Source: CAYPKG01 sp964411275
GTDB lineage: Bacteria; Bacillota; Clostridia; Christensenellales; CAG-138
DNA length: 64,000 bases
NCBI GenBank assembly: GCA_964411275.1
Contig: CAYPKG010000009.1
Span: forward strand, 1-64,000
Reading direction: 5' to 3'
Below, piece after piece: positions 52,292 to 59,714 of the stretch. Each line of letters begins with the position of its first letter. Within the stretch, counting starts at the first letter, position 1. A program made the position numbers and the translations under genes. The notes under the pieces are model-generated. The model was given only the letters and a program-made list of their open reading frames with translations, did not search any database and was not told the DNA's origin.

Positions 52292-52438
52292 ATGTTTGAT
52301 CGATCGCAGCTGGATCCGGACGCAAAAACGCTGTTTGACAGCATGCCTGCGCTTCTCCAGCAGAATCTCATACAAACCGGGGTGATGATGCACACAAAAG
52401 CGGAGCTGGAGCAATATTGCGACTGGATATTGAGTTGA
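52292..52438 (+). CDS. Small hypothetical protein (48 residues)
   Basis: The frame starts with ATG at 52292 after CAGGTGAAAAAA and encodes MFDRSQLDPDAKTLFDSMPA, then a Leu/Gln-rich helix and an acidic end (KAELEQYC). The pattern of a short helical protein with a SMPALLQ-like turn recalls small conserved Firmicutes proteins of unknown function. The ribosome binding site is weak, so this is tentative. Confidence 0.4.
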   Translation: MFDRSQLDPDAKTLFDSMPALLQQNLIQTGVMMHTKAELEQYCDWILS

Positions 52439-52496
52439 CGATAGGATAAAGCCTACCTTTTTTTGCGGTCTTTTACCCCCCGAATAGGCAGGGGCT

Positions 52497-52524
52497 TTGC
52501 AATCCAATGAATATCTGATAAAAT
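52497..52524 (+). promoter_or_regulatory. Promoter of the DUF5711-like gene
   Basis: TTGCAA, a 16-base spacer and TAAAAT, about 30 bases before the ATG at 52553. Confidence 0.55.
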
Positions 52525-52552
52525 AAGTGGATAATCGGCAGGAGGGCAAAGC

Positions 52553-53665
52553 ATGGCGGAACGCAAAAGACTGGTCGCAAGAAACAGGCGCAGAACCATC
52601 ACGCGCCTGTTATTGCTGCTGCTGCTCGGGGTGATCGTCATCGGCGGAATAGTCGCGGCGGTTCTGTTGCTAACCAAAAAGGGTTCCCAGCAGGCGCAGC
52701 TAACGGCCCTTCCCTTCTCTTCGCAGGCGGAGTATTCCTATACCGGGAGCGGTTTTTTGTACACGACTGCCGAAGGGATTGCCTATCACGACATCGCAGA
52801 TAGCAACAACGATTACACCGCGTCCGTCACCACCGGAGAGGTCAAGCTGGTGGGCAGCGCCACTGCGCACGTGCTGTACAACGCCGCTGCGCTGAAGATT
52901 GTGGGCGCGCCGGACAGCAATTCCTATGCCGAGCTTCTGGTTGACGTGGCCTGCGGCTCCGGGCATGTGGCCGCCCTCTGGCAGGATGCGGCAGGCAAGG
53001 AAAGCATACAGGTGCTGAACCTTACAGGCGAGCAGAAGGATCTTTTGGTGTTTGAAAAGCAGTATGTGGTGGACTTTGGCTTTAATACCACGAAAAACGA
53101 ATATTTGTGGGTGCAGACCCTGGACATCCAAAGCGACACCCCCATTTGCACCATTCACATTTACAACATGACATTGGGTTCTACCAGCGGCATCCTGCAA
53201 ATACAGAACCAGATGGTAGAGCGTGTGTACTTCACCAACAACAGCATATTCATCGTTGGAACAAACCAGATCATCCGCTACGCGTTGGAGAACAACAGGG
53301 ACACCTACCGGGAAACGGTATATGGCTGGAAGGTGCTGGACTATTCCAACGGCTCCTCCTTCCTGCTTTCGCCCCGGTCCTCCGGTACGCTGGGGCTGCT
53401 GAAGGTGATGACATTGGCTGAGGCGGACGTGTCCTCCGCCAAGCAGACGCTTATTCAGGCGCCGGCAGGCGCCATCGGCGCGTTCCTTCTGGCGGACAAG
53501 CTGGCAATCGTTACGGAAAAAAATGTGTACACCTATGATTTGAGCGGTAAGCGCCTGTCGGAATATACCTGGGATATCACGGTTTCGGACGCGAAAAAGC
53601 TGGACAACAGCACATTGCTGATTGCCCAGGAAAGCGGCGGCCTGTATCTTCATAAATTCAGATAG
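52553..53665 (+). CDS. DUF5711-like membrane-anchored beta-propeller protein
   Basis: The 370-residue protein has a basic N-terminus, one membrane span (about 19-41) and an extracytoplasmic part rich in beta strands without clear enzymatic motifs. It resembles the DUF5711 family of PQQ/propeller-like proteins found in Clostridia. Function unknown. AGGAGG precedes the ATG. A CvpA-like gene follows after 22 bases, so the two probably form an operon. Confidence 0.7.
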   Translation: MAERKRLVARNRRRTITRLLLLLLLGVIVIGGIVAAVLLLTKKGSQQAQLTALPFSSQAEYSYTGSGFLYTTAEGIAYHDIADSNNDYTASVTTGEVKLVGSATAHVLYNAAALKIVGAPDSNSYAELLVDVACGSGHVAALWQDAAGKESIQVLNLTGEQKDLLVFEKQYVVDFGFNTTKNEYLWVQTLDIQSDTPICTIHIYNMTLGSTSGILQIQNQMVERVYFTNNSIFIVGTNQIIRYALENNRDTYRETVYGWKVLDYSNGSSFLLSPRSSGTLGLLKVMTLAEADVSSAKQTLIQAPAGAIGAFLLADKLAIVTEKNVYTYDLSGKRLSEYTWDITVSDAKKLDNSTLLIAQESGGLYLHKFR

Positions 53666-53687
53666 GCAAAAAAGGAGGGGTCTAGGC

Positions 53688-54404
53688 ATGAATATCGTGG
53701 ATATTGTAGTTCTTGGGCTGTTCGCCTTGTTTTTGCTTTGCGGCTGGTTCCGAGGCTTTGTCAGCACCCTTTTGTCCATCGGCGCTTATATCTTCTCCGC
53801 AGCCATCGCGTTTTTAACCATGCCCCTTTTGGCCAACTGGGTCAAGAGCAATGCCGGGCTTTACAAGACGATGCTCTATTATACAGAGGGTTCGGAGTTC
53901 GTCACCGGCGTCTCCGGCGGGGTAGAGCTGGCTAAAACCCCAATTTCCGCTGTGAGCGCGCCCCAATTAAGCGGCGTGATGCAAGCCGCGGAGGTGCCCC
54001 ATCCCCTGGGGGAGCGCATCAGCGAGAACATCGCGAAGGAGGCGTTTGCCGGCAAAGGCATCACCACCCTGGGCGAATACTTCAACGAGACAATCGTGTG
54101 CGTGTTTATCAACATTCTATGCTTTCTTGCGCTGTTCGCCATCATCCGGCTCGTTCTGGCGTTCGTCATCCATTTGATCGATTACGCCAGGGGCGGCTAT
54201 CCGGTGCTGCATACGGCGGACGGACTGATCGGCTCCGGCTTTGGGCTGATCCGGGGCTTTCTCGCCATGTTTATGGTGTTTACCGCAGTTCCCATATTCC
54301 TCGTTGTGCTGCCGGATATCGTGGGCCCATATATCGACGCGTCGTTTTTCGGCGGGTTCTTCTACAATTCGAATTTTCTCTTAAGCCTCATTCCGGGGGT
54401 ATAG
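53688..54404 (+). CDS. CvpA family membrane protein
   Basis: The 238-residue protein begins MNIVDIVVLGLFALFLLCGW and continues with FRGFVSTLLSIGAYI, the CvpA pattern, with two N-terminal spans and further spans at about 150-235. CvpA-like proteins are linked to purine metabolism regions and colicin production in E. coli and to envelope stress elsewhere; the role here is unknown. The start at 53688 follows AAGGAGGGG; the longer frame overlaps the upstream gene. Confidence 0.8.
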   Translation: MNIVDIVVLGLFALFLLCGWFRGFVSTLLSIGAYIFSAAIAFLTMPLLANWVKSNAGLYKTMLYYTEGSEFVTGVSGGVELAKTPISAVSAPQLSGVMQAAEVPHPLGERISENIAKEAFAGKGITTLGEYFNETIVCVFINILCFLALFAIIRLVLAFVIHLIDYARGGYPVLHTADGLIGSGFGLIRGFLAMFMVFTAVPIFLVVLPDIVGPYIDASFFGGFFYNSNFLLSLIPGV

Positions 54405-54408
54405 CTCG

Positions 54409-55176
54409 CTATGCCAATAGCGCCGGCTGATAGCAGCGCACGTAGTCCATGACCTGCTGGGCTATTCGCTTATGCCCCTCCGCATTGGGATGCAGCCCGT
54501 CCCCGCTGACATAATGCCTATAATCCATATCGCGAAGAAGCGCGGAGCGGATCATCAGCAGAGGCGTGCCCGTCTTTTGGGCCACCCATTCCACTGCGGC
54601 GTTATAGCGCTCATGCCACCAGTAGATCCGCGACACATTGCCCAGCCATTTCAGAATGCTCTGGGCCTTCTCTTCGTTGCCTCCCGTGAAAAACCTGAAG
54701 TACCGTTCCGGGTCGATGGGGGGAAGGTTAAGCAAAATCGGCTGGCTTCCGGCATCGTACACGTTTTTGATCATCATGGTAAGGTTTTGTGCGTACTCTT
54801 CCAGGGACACCTTTGGCGCGTGCTCCCGCTCCGGCGCCAGGGCGATGGCGTCCCAATCGAAGTCGCAGTCGTTCCCCCCCAGCTCAAACGCCACCAGTGC
54901 GGGTTTGGGCGCGCCCGGCTTTTTCAGGCGGTCGATGAGGATTTCCATCGCGGCCCCGCTGACACAGCCAAATTTCGACAGGTTTTCAATGGCGCTTTTC
55001 AGTTGCGCTCCCACCAGAGAGCAAAAGTCCTGCCCCTTTAATATCACGTGCCGGCCACGGCATTCGTCATAGCTCACACCCTTTGTGATGCTGTCGCCCA
55101 CCACCACAATAGGCGGCGCGGGGCCCGGCCGCACCGCAAGCGGCTCCGTCCAGTTATCCAAATTCGGCACTTGCAT
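54409..55176 (-). CDS. SGNH/GDSL hydrolase
   Basis: The 255-residue protein has the SGNH blocks: GDSITKG (nucleophile Ser), Gly in SKFGCVSGAA, ELGGNDCDFDW and the GDGLHPNAEGH Asp-His pair near the end. Such enzymes are esterases or acyl hydrolases; there is no signal peptide, so it is likely cytoplasmic. The start at 55176 overlaps the stop of the TetR gene by one base (TAATG), so the regulator and enzyme are translated together. A longer frame into the TetR gene is rejected. Confidence 0.87.
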   Translation of the reverse strand: MQVPNLDNWTEPLAVRPGPAPPIVVVGDSITKGVSYDECRGRHVILKGQDFCSLVGAQLKSAIENLSKFGCVSGAAMEILIDRLKKPGAPKPALVAFELGGNDCDFDWDAIALAPEREHAPKVSLEEYAQNLTMMIKNVYDAGSQPILLNLPPIDPERYFRFFTGGNEEKAQSILKWLGNVSRIYWWHERYNAAVEWVAQKTGTPLLMIRSALLRDMDYRHYVSGDGLHPNAEGHKRIAQQVMDYVRCYQPALLA

Positions 55177-55745
55177 TATGCCCCCTCCTCTGTCAGCAGC
55201 GTCAACAGCTTCTTTGGGTCCAGCGCCTCGCCCATGAGGATGTGCAGTCCAAAGCCGTCCAGCAGCGCGAAGAAATTCCGGCTCAGCGACCGAAAGCGCT
55301 CCGCCCCAGGCCCCGACATTTTGAGGGAGCCCACCTCCAGCATAACCGCCCATTCCCGGGCTTTTGCCGCAAACCGGCGTTTGAGGTTTTCGTCCTCCCG
55401 AAGGGCCTCGCATTGCAGCACATAGTGAAGCCGCAGCTCCTCCTGATCCTCCAAAAGGGCGTCGATCAGAGCCCCCACCGCTTCTTTTGCGGGCTGATTT
55501 TGTCCAAGCCCGTCAATCCAGTTGAATAATTGGTCGGTCATCCGGCTTAAGTGTGTCTCCGCAATGTCCGCAATCAGATACTCCTTGGACGGATAATAAT
55601 AGTACAGGGTTCCTTTGGACAGCTTTGCCGCCTTTGCAATATCCGCTAGACTGGAGGAGTGGATGCCGCCGGAGCGAAACAGGGCAGCTGCCGTTTCCCG
55701 GATCGCGGTGCGCGTATTTTCATTGTTCTGTTCCTTCTTGGCCAT
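55176..55745 (-). CDS. TetR family transcriptional regulator
   Basis: The 189-residue protein has an N-terminal helix-turn-helix (ALFRSGGIHSSSLADIAKAA, then KLSKGTLYYYYPSKEYLIAD) typical of TetR, and a variable ligand domain. The coupled SGNH hydrolase is the likely target function. A perfect palindrome (GTCGGCCAACCGAC at 55765-55778) lies between the promoter and the start codon and is the natural operator, suggesting autorepression. RBS GGAGGG is clear. Confidence 0.93.
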   Translation of the reverse strand: MAKKEQNNENTRTAIRETAAALFRSGGIHSSSLADIAKAAKLSKGTLYYYYPSKEYLIADIAETHLSRMTDQLFNWIDGLGQNQPAKEAVGALIDALLEDQEELRLHYVLQCEALREDENLKRRFAAKAREWAVMLEVGSLKMSGPGAERFRSLSRNFFALLDGFGLHILMGEALDPKKLLTLLTEEGA

Positions 55746-55764
55746 TGGTTCCCTCCGTTTTTAA

Positions 55765-55778
55765 GTCGGCCAACCGAC
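55765..55778. promoter_or_regulatory. Candidate TetR operator
   Basis: GTCGG and CCGAC half sites flank a four-base centre (CCAA), just after the predicted transcription start of the tetR-SGNH unit. A flanking copy of CCGA extends it on one side. Confidence 0.55.
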
Positions 55779-55793
55779 CGAATTCTTATACCC

Positions 55794-55822
55794 AGTATAG
55801 CAATTTCACGCCTATGTGTCAA
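55794..55822 (-). promoter_or_regulatory. Promoter of the tetR-SGNH unit
   Basis: On the minus strand, TTGACA, a 17-base spacer and TATACT. Confidence 0.75.
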
Positions 55823-55983
55823 GTGAACAAGCGGCGGCGCTCCGGCGGCGCGGATGGGAAAAATCCAGGCAATGGAAAACAGCCATAATAATATATAATA
55901 TCTATAAAATTCGGAGAATTTGGGGCTTTTTTTGTGAAGATTGTATATTCTGCGCTTAGAGCAAACGAATTGTTCATAAGCGG

Positions 55984-56013
55984 TTGACAGAACGGGTGCT
56001 GCGGATTTATGAT
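55984..56013 (+). promoter_or_regulatory. Promoter of gdhA
   Basis: TTGACA, an 18-base spacer and TATGAT, about 80 bases before the start at 56100. The gap 55830-55980 holds no gene and is A+T-rich. Confidence 0.65.
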
Positions 56014-56099
56014 AAAGTCGTAACAGGTCGGTTTATTCCTGCAAAGAGGCAGGGATGGAAGAATTAGCCAAAACAGAATATTATAATGGAGGTCAAAGC

Positions 56100-57449
56100 A
56101 TGAACGCGTATATCGAAGAAGTATTGGCCAAGGTTAGGAAACGTGACAGCAATGAACCTGAATTTATTCAGACCATTGAGGAGGTTTTCCACTCTCTTGA
56201 AGTAGTCGTGGATAAGCATCCTGAGTATCAGAAGATGGGTCTGTTGGAGCGCATGGTCGAGCCCGAGCGCGTCATCGAATTCCGGGTGGTATGGGTAGAC
56301 GACGCAGGCCAGGCGCAGGTGAACCGCGGCTTCCGCGTACAGTTTAACTCCGCTATCGGCCCCTACAAGGGCGGCCTCAGGTTCCATCCTTCCGTAAACC
56401 TGTCCATCATGAAATTCCTGGGCTTTGAGCAGACATTCAAAAACAGCCTCACCAGCCTTCCCATCGGCGGCGGCAAGGGCGGCAGCGATTTCGATCCCCG
56501 CGGCAAGTCCGACGCGGAAGTCATGCGCTTCTGCCAGGCGTACATGACCGAGCTGTATCGCCATATCGGCCCCGATATTGACGTGCCCGCCGGCGATATC
56601 GGCGTAGGCGGCCGTGAAATCGGCTATCTGTTTGGACAGTACAAGCGCATCAAGGGCCTATACGAGCCCGGCGTTTTGACCGGCAAGGGGCTAAGCTACG
56701 GCGGCAGCCTGATCCGCCCCCAGGCCACCGGCTTTGGCGCGACCTATTATGTAGCCGAAGTCTTCAAGCATGAGAACGACAGCTTTGAGGGCAAGACATT
56801 TGCTCTGTCCGGATTTGGCAACGTGAGCTGGGGCGCGGTCTCCAAGATCACGGAGTTTGGCGGCAAGGTCGTCACCCTGTCCGGCCCCGATGGCTATATC
56901 TACGATCCCGACGGCGTCAGCACCCCCGAGAAGATCGGCTACATGCTGACGATGCGCGCCTCCGGCCGCGACAAGGTCCAGGATTACGCAGACAAGTTCG
57001 GCTGCGAGTTCTTCGCCAAGGAAAAGCCCTGGAGCGTGAAGGCGGACGTGTATATGCCCTGCGCCACCCAGAACGAAGTGCGCATGGAAGACGCCGAAAA
57101 GATCGCCAAGAGCGGTGCGAAGTACTACATCGAAGTATCCAACATGCCCACCACCAACGACGCGCTGGCGTTCCTCATGGCCCAGCCCGGCATGATCATT
57201 GCGCCTTCCAAGGCGGTGAACGCCGGCGGCGTGGCCACTTCCGCCCTGGAGATGAGCCAGAACTCCATGCGCTACGGCTGGAGTGCGGAAGAAGTCGATG
57301 CGAAGCTCAAGACCATCATGAAGAACATCCACGACGCCTCCGCGGAAGCCGCGAAGGAATATGGCCTGGGCTACAACCTTGTGGCGGGCGCCAACATCGC
57401 GGGCTTCAAGAAGGTTGCGGAAGCCATGATCGCCCAGGGTCTTGTGTAA
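56100..57449 (+). CDS. gdhA: Glutamate dehydrogenase (hexameric, family I)
   Basis: The 449-residue enzyme has the substrate pocket PYKGGLRFHPSVNLSIMKFL, the catalytic Lys region SLPIGGGKGGSDFDP, DVPAGDIGVGGREIGYLFG and a nucleotide fold with SGFGNVSWGA. It interconverts 2-oxoglutarate plus ammonium and glutamate; small hexameric forms like this usually use NADP(H), but the coenzyme is inferred. The start at 56100 has GGAGG seven bases upstream; the frame opened at 56055 is rejected. A palindromic terminator follows. Confidence 0.96.
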   Translation: MNAYIEEVLAKVRKRDSNEPEFIQTIEEVFHSLEVVVDKHPEYQKMGLLERMVEPERVIEFRVVWVDDAGQAQVNRGFRVQFNSAIGPYKGGLRFHPSVNLSIMKFLGFEQTFKNSLTSLPIGGGKGGSDFDPRGKSDAEVMRFCQAYMTELYRHIGPDIDVPAGDIGVGGREIGYLFGQYKRIKGLYEPGVLTGKGLSYGGSLIRPQATGFGATYYVAEVFKHENDSFEGKTFALSGFGNVSWGAVSKITEFGGKVVTLSGPDGYIYDPDGVSTPEKIGYMLTMRASGRDKVQDYADKFGCEFFAKEKPWSVKADVYMPCATQNEVRMEDAEKIAKSGAKYYIEVSNMPTTNDALAFLMAQPGMIIAPSKAVNAGGVATSALEMSQNSMRYGWSAEEVDAKLKTIMKNIHDASAEAAKEYGLGYNLVAGANIAGFKKVAEAMIAQGLV

Positions 57450-57474
57450 ACAAACCTAATATAAACCGCACTGA

Positions 57475-57502
57475 AAGGGGCTTTCCGATCGGAAAGCCCC
57501 TT
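57475..57502 (+). terminator. Terminator after gdhA
   Basis: A perfect 12-bp stem AAGGGGCTTTCC/GGAAAGCCCCTT around GATC, making a 28-base palindrome. The T-run is short (TTAGTG), so termination may be partial. Confidence 0.7.
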
Positions 57503-57506
57503 AGTG

Positions 57507-57554
57507 TGTCAAAAAACCGCCGCTGCTGCACAGCTCGCGCTGTTTTGAGGATTC
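57507..57554 (-). repeat. Dispersed terminator-like hairpin repeat, copy D
   Basis: On the minus strand it reads GAATCCTCAAAACAGCGCGA and continues with GCTGTGCAGCAGCGGCGG and TTTTTTGACA. It matches copy A (42-89) at nearly every position. It lies between the 3' ends of gdhA and trpS and may end the trpS transcript. Confidence 0.65.
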
Positions 57555-57595
57555 AATCCCCAAAGCACTTCCCTATGGTTGAAATCCATTTCCCA

Positions 57596-58600
57596 TCAAA
57601 TGTAAATATGCATGGCCTTTCTGACCCGCTCTACGGTCTCATTGCCCACCGTATTCGCTTTATCGCTGCCCGCATGGATGATGTCCTTGACCTCATCGAG
57701 GTGGCTTTCGTAATACGCCCGGCGCTCCCGGATGGGATCCAGCATATCGTTGAGCCTGCTGGTCAACAGCTTTTTGCAGGCCACGCAGCCGATGGACGCG
57801 CTTCTGCACATGCTGCAAATATTCTCATGTTCCGCCTTGTTGAACACCTTGTGATACTCGCTCACCATACAGACGTCGGGATTACCGGGGTCTTTGACGG
57901 CGATGCGGTTGGTATCGGTGACGGCAGACCAGACCTTTTTCTTGACGGTTTCCACGTCGTCGGAGAGATAGATGGCATTGCCCAGGCTTTTGCCCATCTT
58001 GCTGTTGCCATCCAGTCCCGCCAGCCTTGGGCAGTCGCTGAGCTTGATTTGCGGCTCCACCAGCGTTTCGCCGTACATCTCGTTAAAGCGGCGCACCAGC
58101 TTCCTGGTGATCTCCATGTGCGGAGCCTGATCCTCGCCCACAGGCACCAGATGCGCGTTGCAAAACGTGATGTCCGCCGACTGGCTGACCGGGTATCCAA
58201 GGAACCCGTATGTCATGTCCTCAAAGCCATACTGCTTGGCTTCCGTTTTGGTGGTGGGGTTGTGGCGAAGCACGTTTACCGTCACCAGCATGGAATAGAA
58301 TATGGTCAGCTCCGCGATGGGCTTGACCTGGGACTGCTGCACCAGCGTGGACTTGTTGGGGTCAAGGCCCACGGACAGGTTGTCGATTGCCACCTGTATG
58401 ATGCTGTCGCGAATAAGCTCCGGGTTTTCAAAATGGGTGGTCAGCGCCTGTATGTCCGCAAGCAGCACCCAGGTGTCATACTCATCCTGAAGCGCAACCC
58501 TGTTTTGCAGGCTGCCCACATAATGCCCCAAATGCAGGTGCCCGGTGGGCCGGTCGCCGGTGAGAATGCGTTTTTTACCGGTATCAGGGATGTTGGTCAT
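57596..58600 (-). CDS. trpS: Tryptophanyl-tRNA synthetase with probable Fe-S motif
   Basis: The 334-residue class I enzyme has GDRPTGHLHLGHYVG (the HIGH equivalent) and KMGKSLGN (KMSKS equivalent). Near residues 235-270 it carries a cysteine set: Cys in NPDVCMVS, then CSMC and, after six residues, CVAC. This resembles the [4Fe-4S] motif of Thermotoga TrpRS (Cys-x22-Cys-x6-Cys-x2-Cys), here with x20 in the first gap. The start at 58600 has GGAGG eight bases upstream. A Trp T-box precedes it. Confidence 0.96.
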   Translation of the reverse strand: MTNIPDTGKKRILTGDRPTGHLHLGHYVGSLQNRVALQDEYDTWVLLADIQALTTHFENPELIRDSIIQVAIDNLSVGLDPNKSTLVQQSQVKPIAELTIFYSMLVTVNVLRHNPTTKTEAKQYGFEDMTYGFLGYPVSQSADITFCNAHLVPVGEDQAPHMEITRKLVRRFNEMYGETLVEPQIKLSDCPRLAGLDGNSKMGKSLGNAIYLSDDVETVKKKVWSAVTDTNRIAVKDPGNPDVCMVSEYHKVFNKAEHENICSMCRSASIGCVACKKLLTSRLNDMLDPIRERRAYYESHLDEVKDIIHAGSDKANTVGNETVERVRKAMHIYI

Positions 58601-58625
58601 GTCAAATTCCTCCTCGTCGTTGTTT

Positions 58626-58875
58626 GCTGGCAATAAAAAAACCGTCCCTCAAAAGGGACGGATCATATACCGTGCCACCCAAATGGCCAGCGCGCACCAG
58701 CATGCGCCCCCGGGGTAACGGCCCGGGTCCCGTCAACGCCTACTTGTCGCCGTTCGGGTTGCCCTCACAAGCCCATTCAACGCGATGTCGGATACCGCAT
58801 TCCCAGCTTTGGCGGCTCTCTTTGATCGTCCAGGCGCGTTTACTCTTCTTGTTCAGCGGTTTGCTGTTCTATTGT
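58626..58875 (-). promoter_or_regulatory. T-box leader, Trp specifier, controlling trpS
   Basis: On the minus strand: AGTA followed by AACGCG that pairs with CGCGTT, then GAATGGG with the specifier TGG (Trp) at 58773-58775. The T-box GGGTGGCACGG lies at 58670-58680, and a terminator CCGTCCC/GGGACGG with seven T at 58635-58661. The bulge TGGC pairs with GCCA, which fits the G73 discriminator of tRNA-Trp. The 5' end of the leader lies inside the nitroreductase gene. Confidence 0.93.
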
Positions 58876-59676
58876 CTGTTCATTATATGCCCCGGCTTCC
58901 AAACTGTCAAGGCCATCTGGGCTCTCGCCCTCTTCCTCTTTTTCCTCCACGGTGGGCCGGAACACGGCGCAATCCTCGCTTTCGGTGGTCCAGTCCCCGG
59001 CCACGCCGCAATGGGCCGCGCCCAGCTCTACATGGAGCATGGCGATGCCAAAGTCCAGCCGGCCATAGCCATGGTTTGCAGACGTGCACATCAGCCGGAT
59101 GCTATCCTCCGCAACCTCAAACCGCCAGGGCTGGGCATTCACCGCAGAGGGCGCCATCCGCGCGCAGGTAAGCGCCCGTTGTTGCCATTGGGGCAATGCC
59201 TGGAGCGACTGCTGATCAAGGCCCGTCAGCCGGCTCAGCGTTTTCCTTGGCCGGGCGGCATACGGCTCTCCCGGCGTGCCGATGGCCAGAATGCAGCGCA
59301 CGCTTTCCCCTTCCGCAAGGGGAACCGCCTCCTGCACGACTTTTTTGTTGAACATCCCCAGCCAGCAGGTGCCCAGACCCATGGCCGTACATTCCAGCGC
59401 CAGCGCCTCGCCCAGATACCCCGCCGTGTAGGGCGGCGCATCCTTGACAATGAGCGCCGCAAAGCAATCCGTGCCTTTGATCCGGCCATACCCGAGAAAA
59501 AGCGGCGCAAACGCCTTGTGTTCCCTGCAAAGCGCCACCCGTGCCCCGTTCACGCTCAGCATGTTCGCCATGTCCTCCAGCGCCGCCCATTCCGCGTCTG
59601 TAGGCGGGGCGCTGTACTTGCGCACCGAAAACCGCTGCGTCACAGCAGAATGCCAGCGTTCCATCATAAATTCCAT
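58840..59676 (-). CDS. Nitroreductase family flavoprotein
   Basis: The 278-residue protein has the nitroreductase start RFSVRKYSAPP for FMN binding, a middle YTAGYLGEALALECTAMGLGT with the conserved GLGTCWLG, and APSAVNAQPWRFEV. It reduces nitro- or quinone-like compounds; the true substrate is unknown. The last 40 or so residues are Glu/Gln-rich and look unstructured; their DNA contains the promoter of the trpS T-box. Start at 59676 has GGGGGAG seven bases upstream. Confidence 0.88.
   Translation of the reverse strand: MEFMMERWHSAVTQRFSVRKYSAPPTDAEWAALEDMANMLSVNGARVALCREHKAFAPLFLGYGRIKGTDCFAALIVKDAPPYTAGYLGEALALECTAMGLGTCWLGMFNKKVVQEAVPLAEGESVRCILAIGTPGEPYAARPRKTLSRLTGLDQQSLQALPQWQQRALTCARMAPSAVNAQPWRFEVAEDSIRLMCTSANHGYGRLDFGIAMLHVELGAAHCGVAGDWTTESEDCAVFRPTVEEKEEEGESPDGLDSLEAGAYNEQTIEQQTAEQEE
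58882..58910 (-). promoter_or_regulatory. Promoter of trpS, inside the nitroreductase coding tail
   Basis: On the minus strand, TTGACA, a 17-base spacer and TATAAT, both perfect consensus, while the same bases encode LDSLEAGAYNE of the nitroreductase. Confidence 0.82.
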
Positions 59677-59714
59677 GGCCTTACTCCCCCAAACTTTGCT
59701 TCTTATAGCCTACA

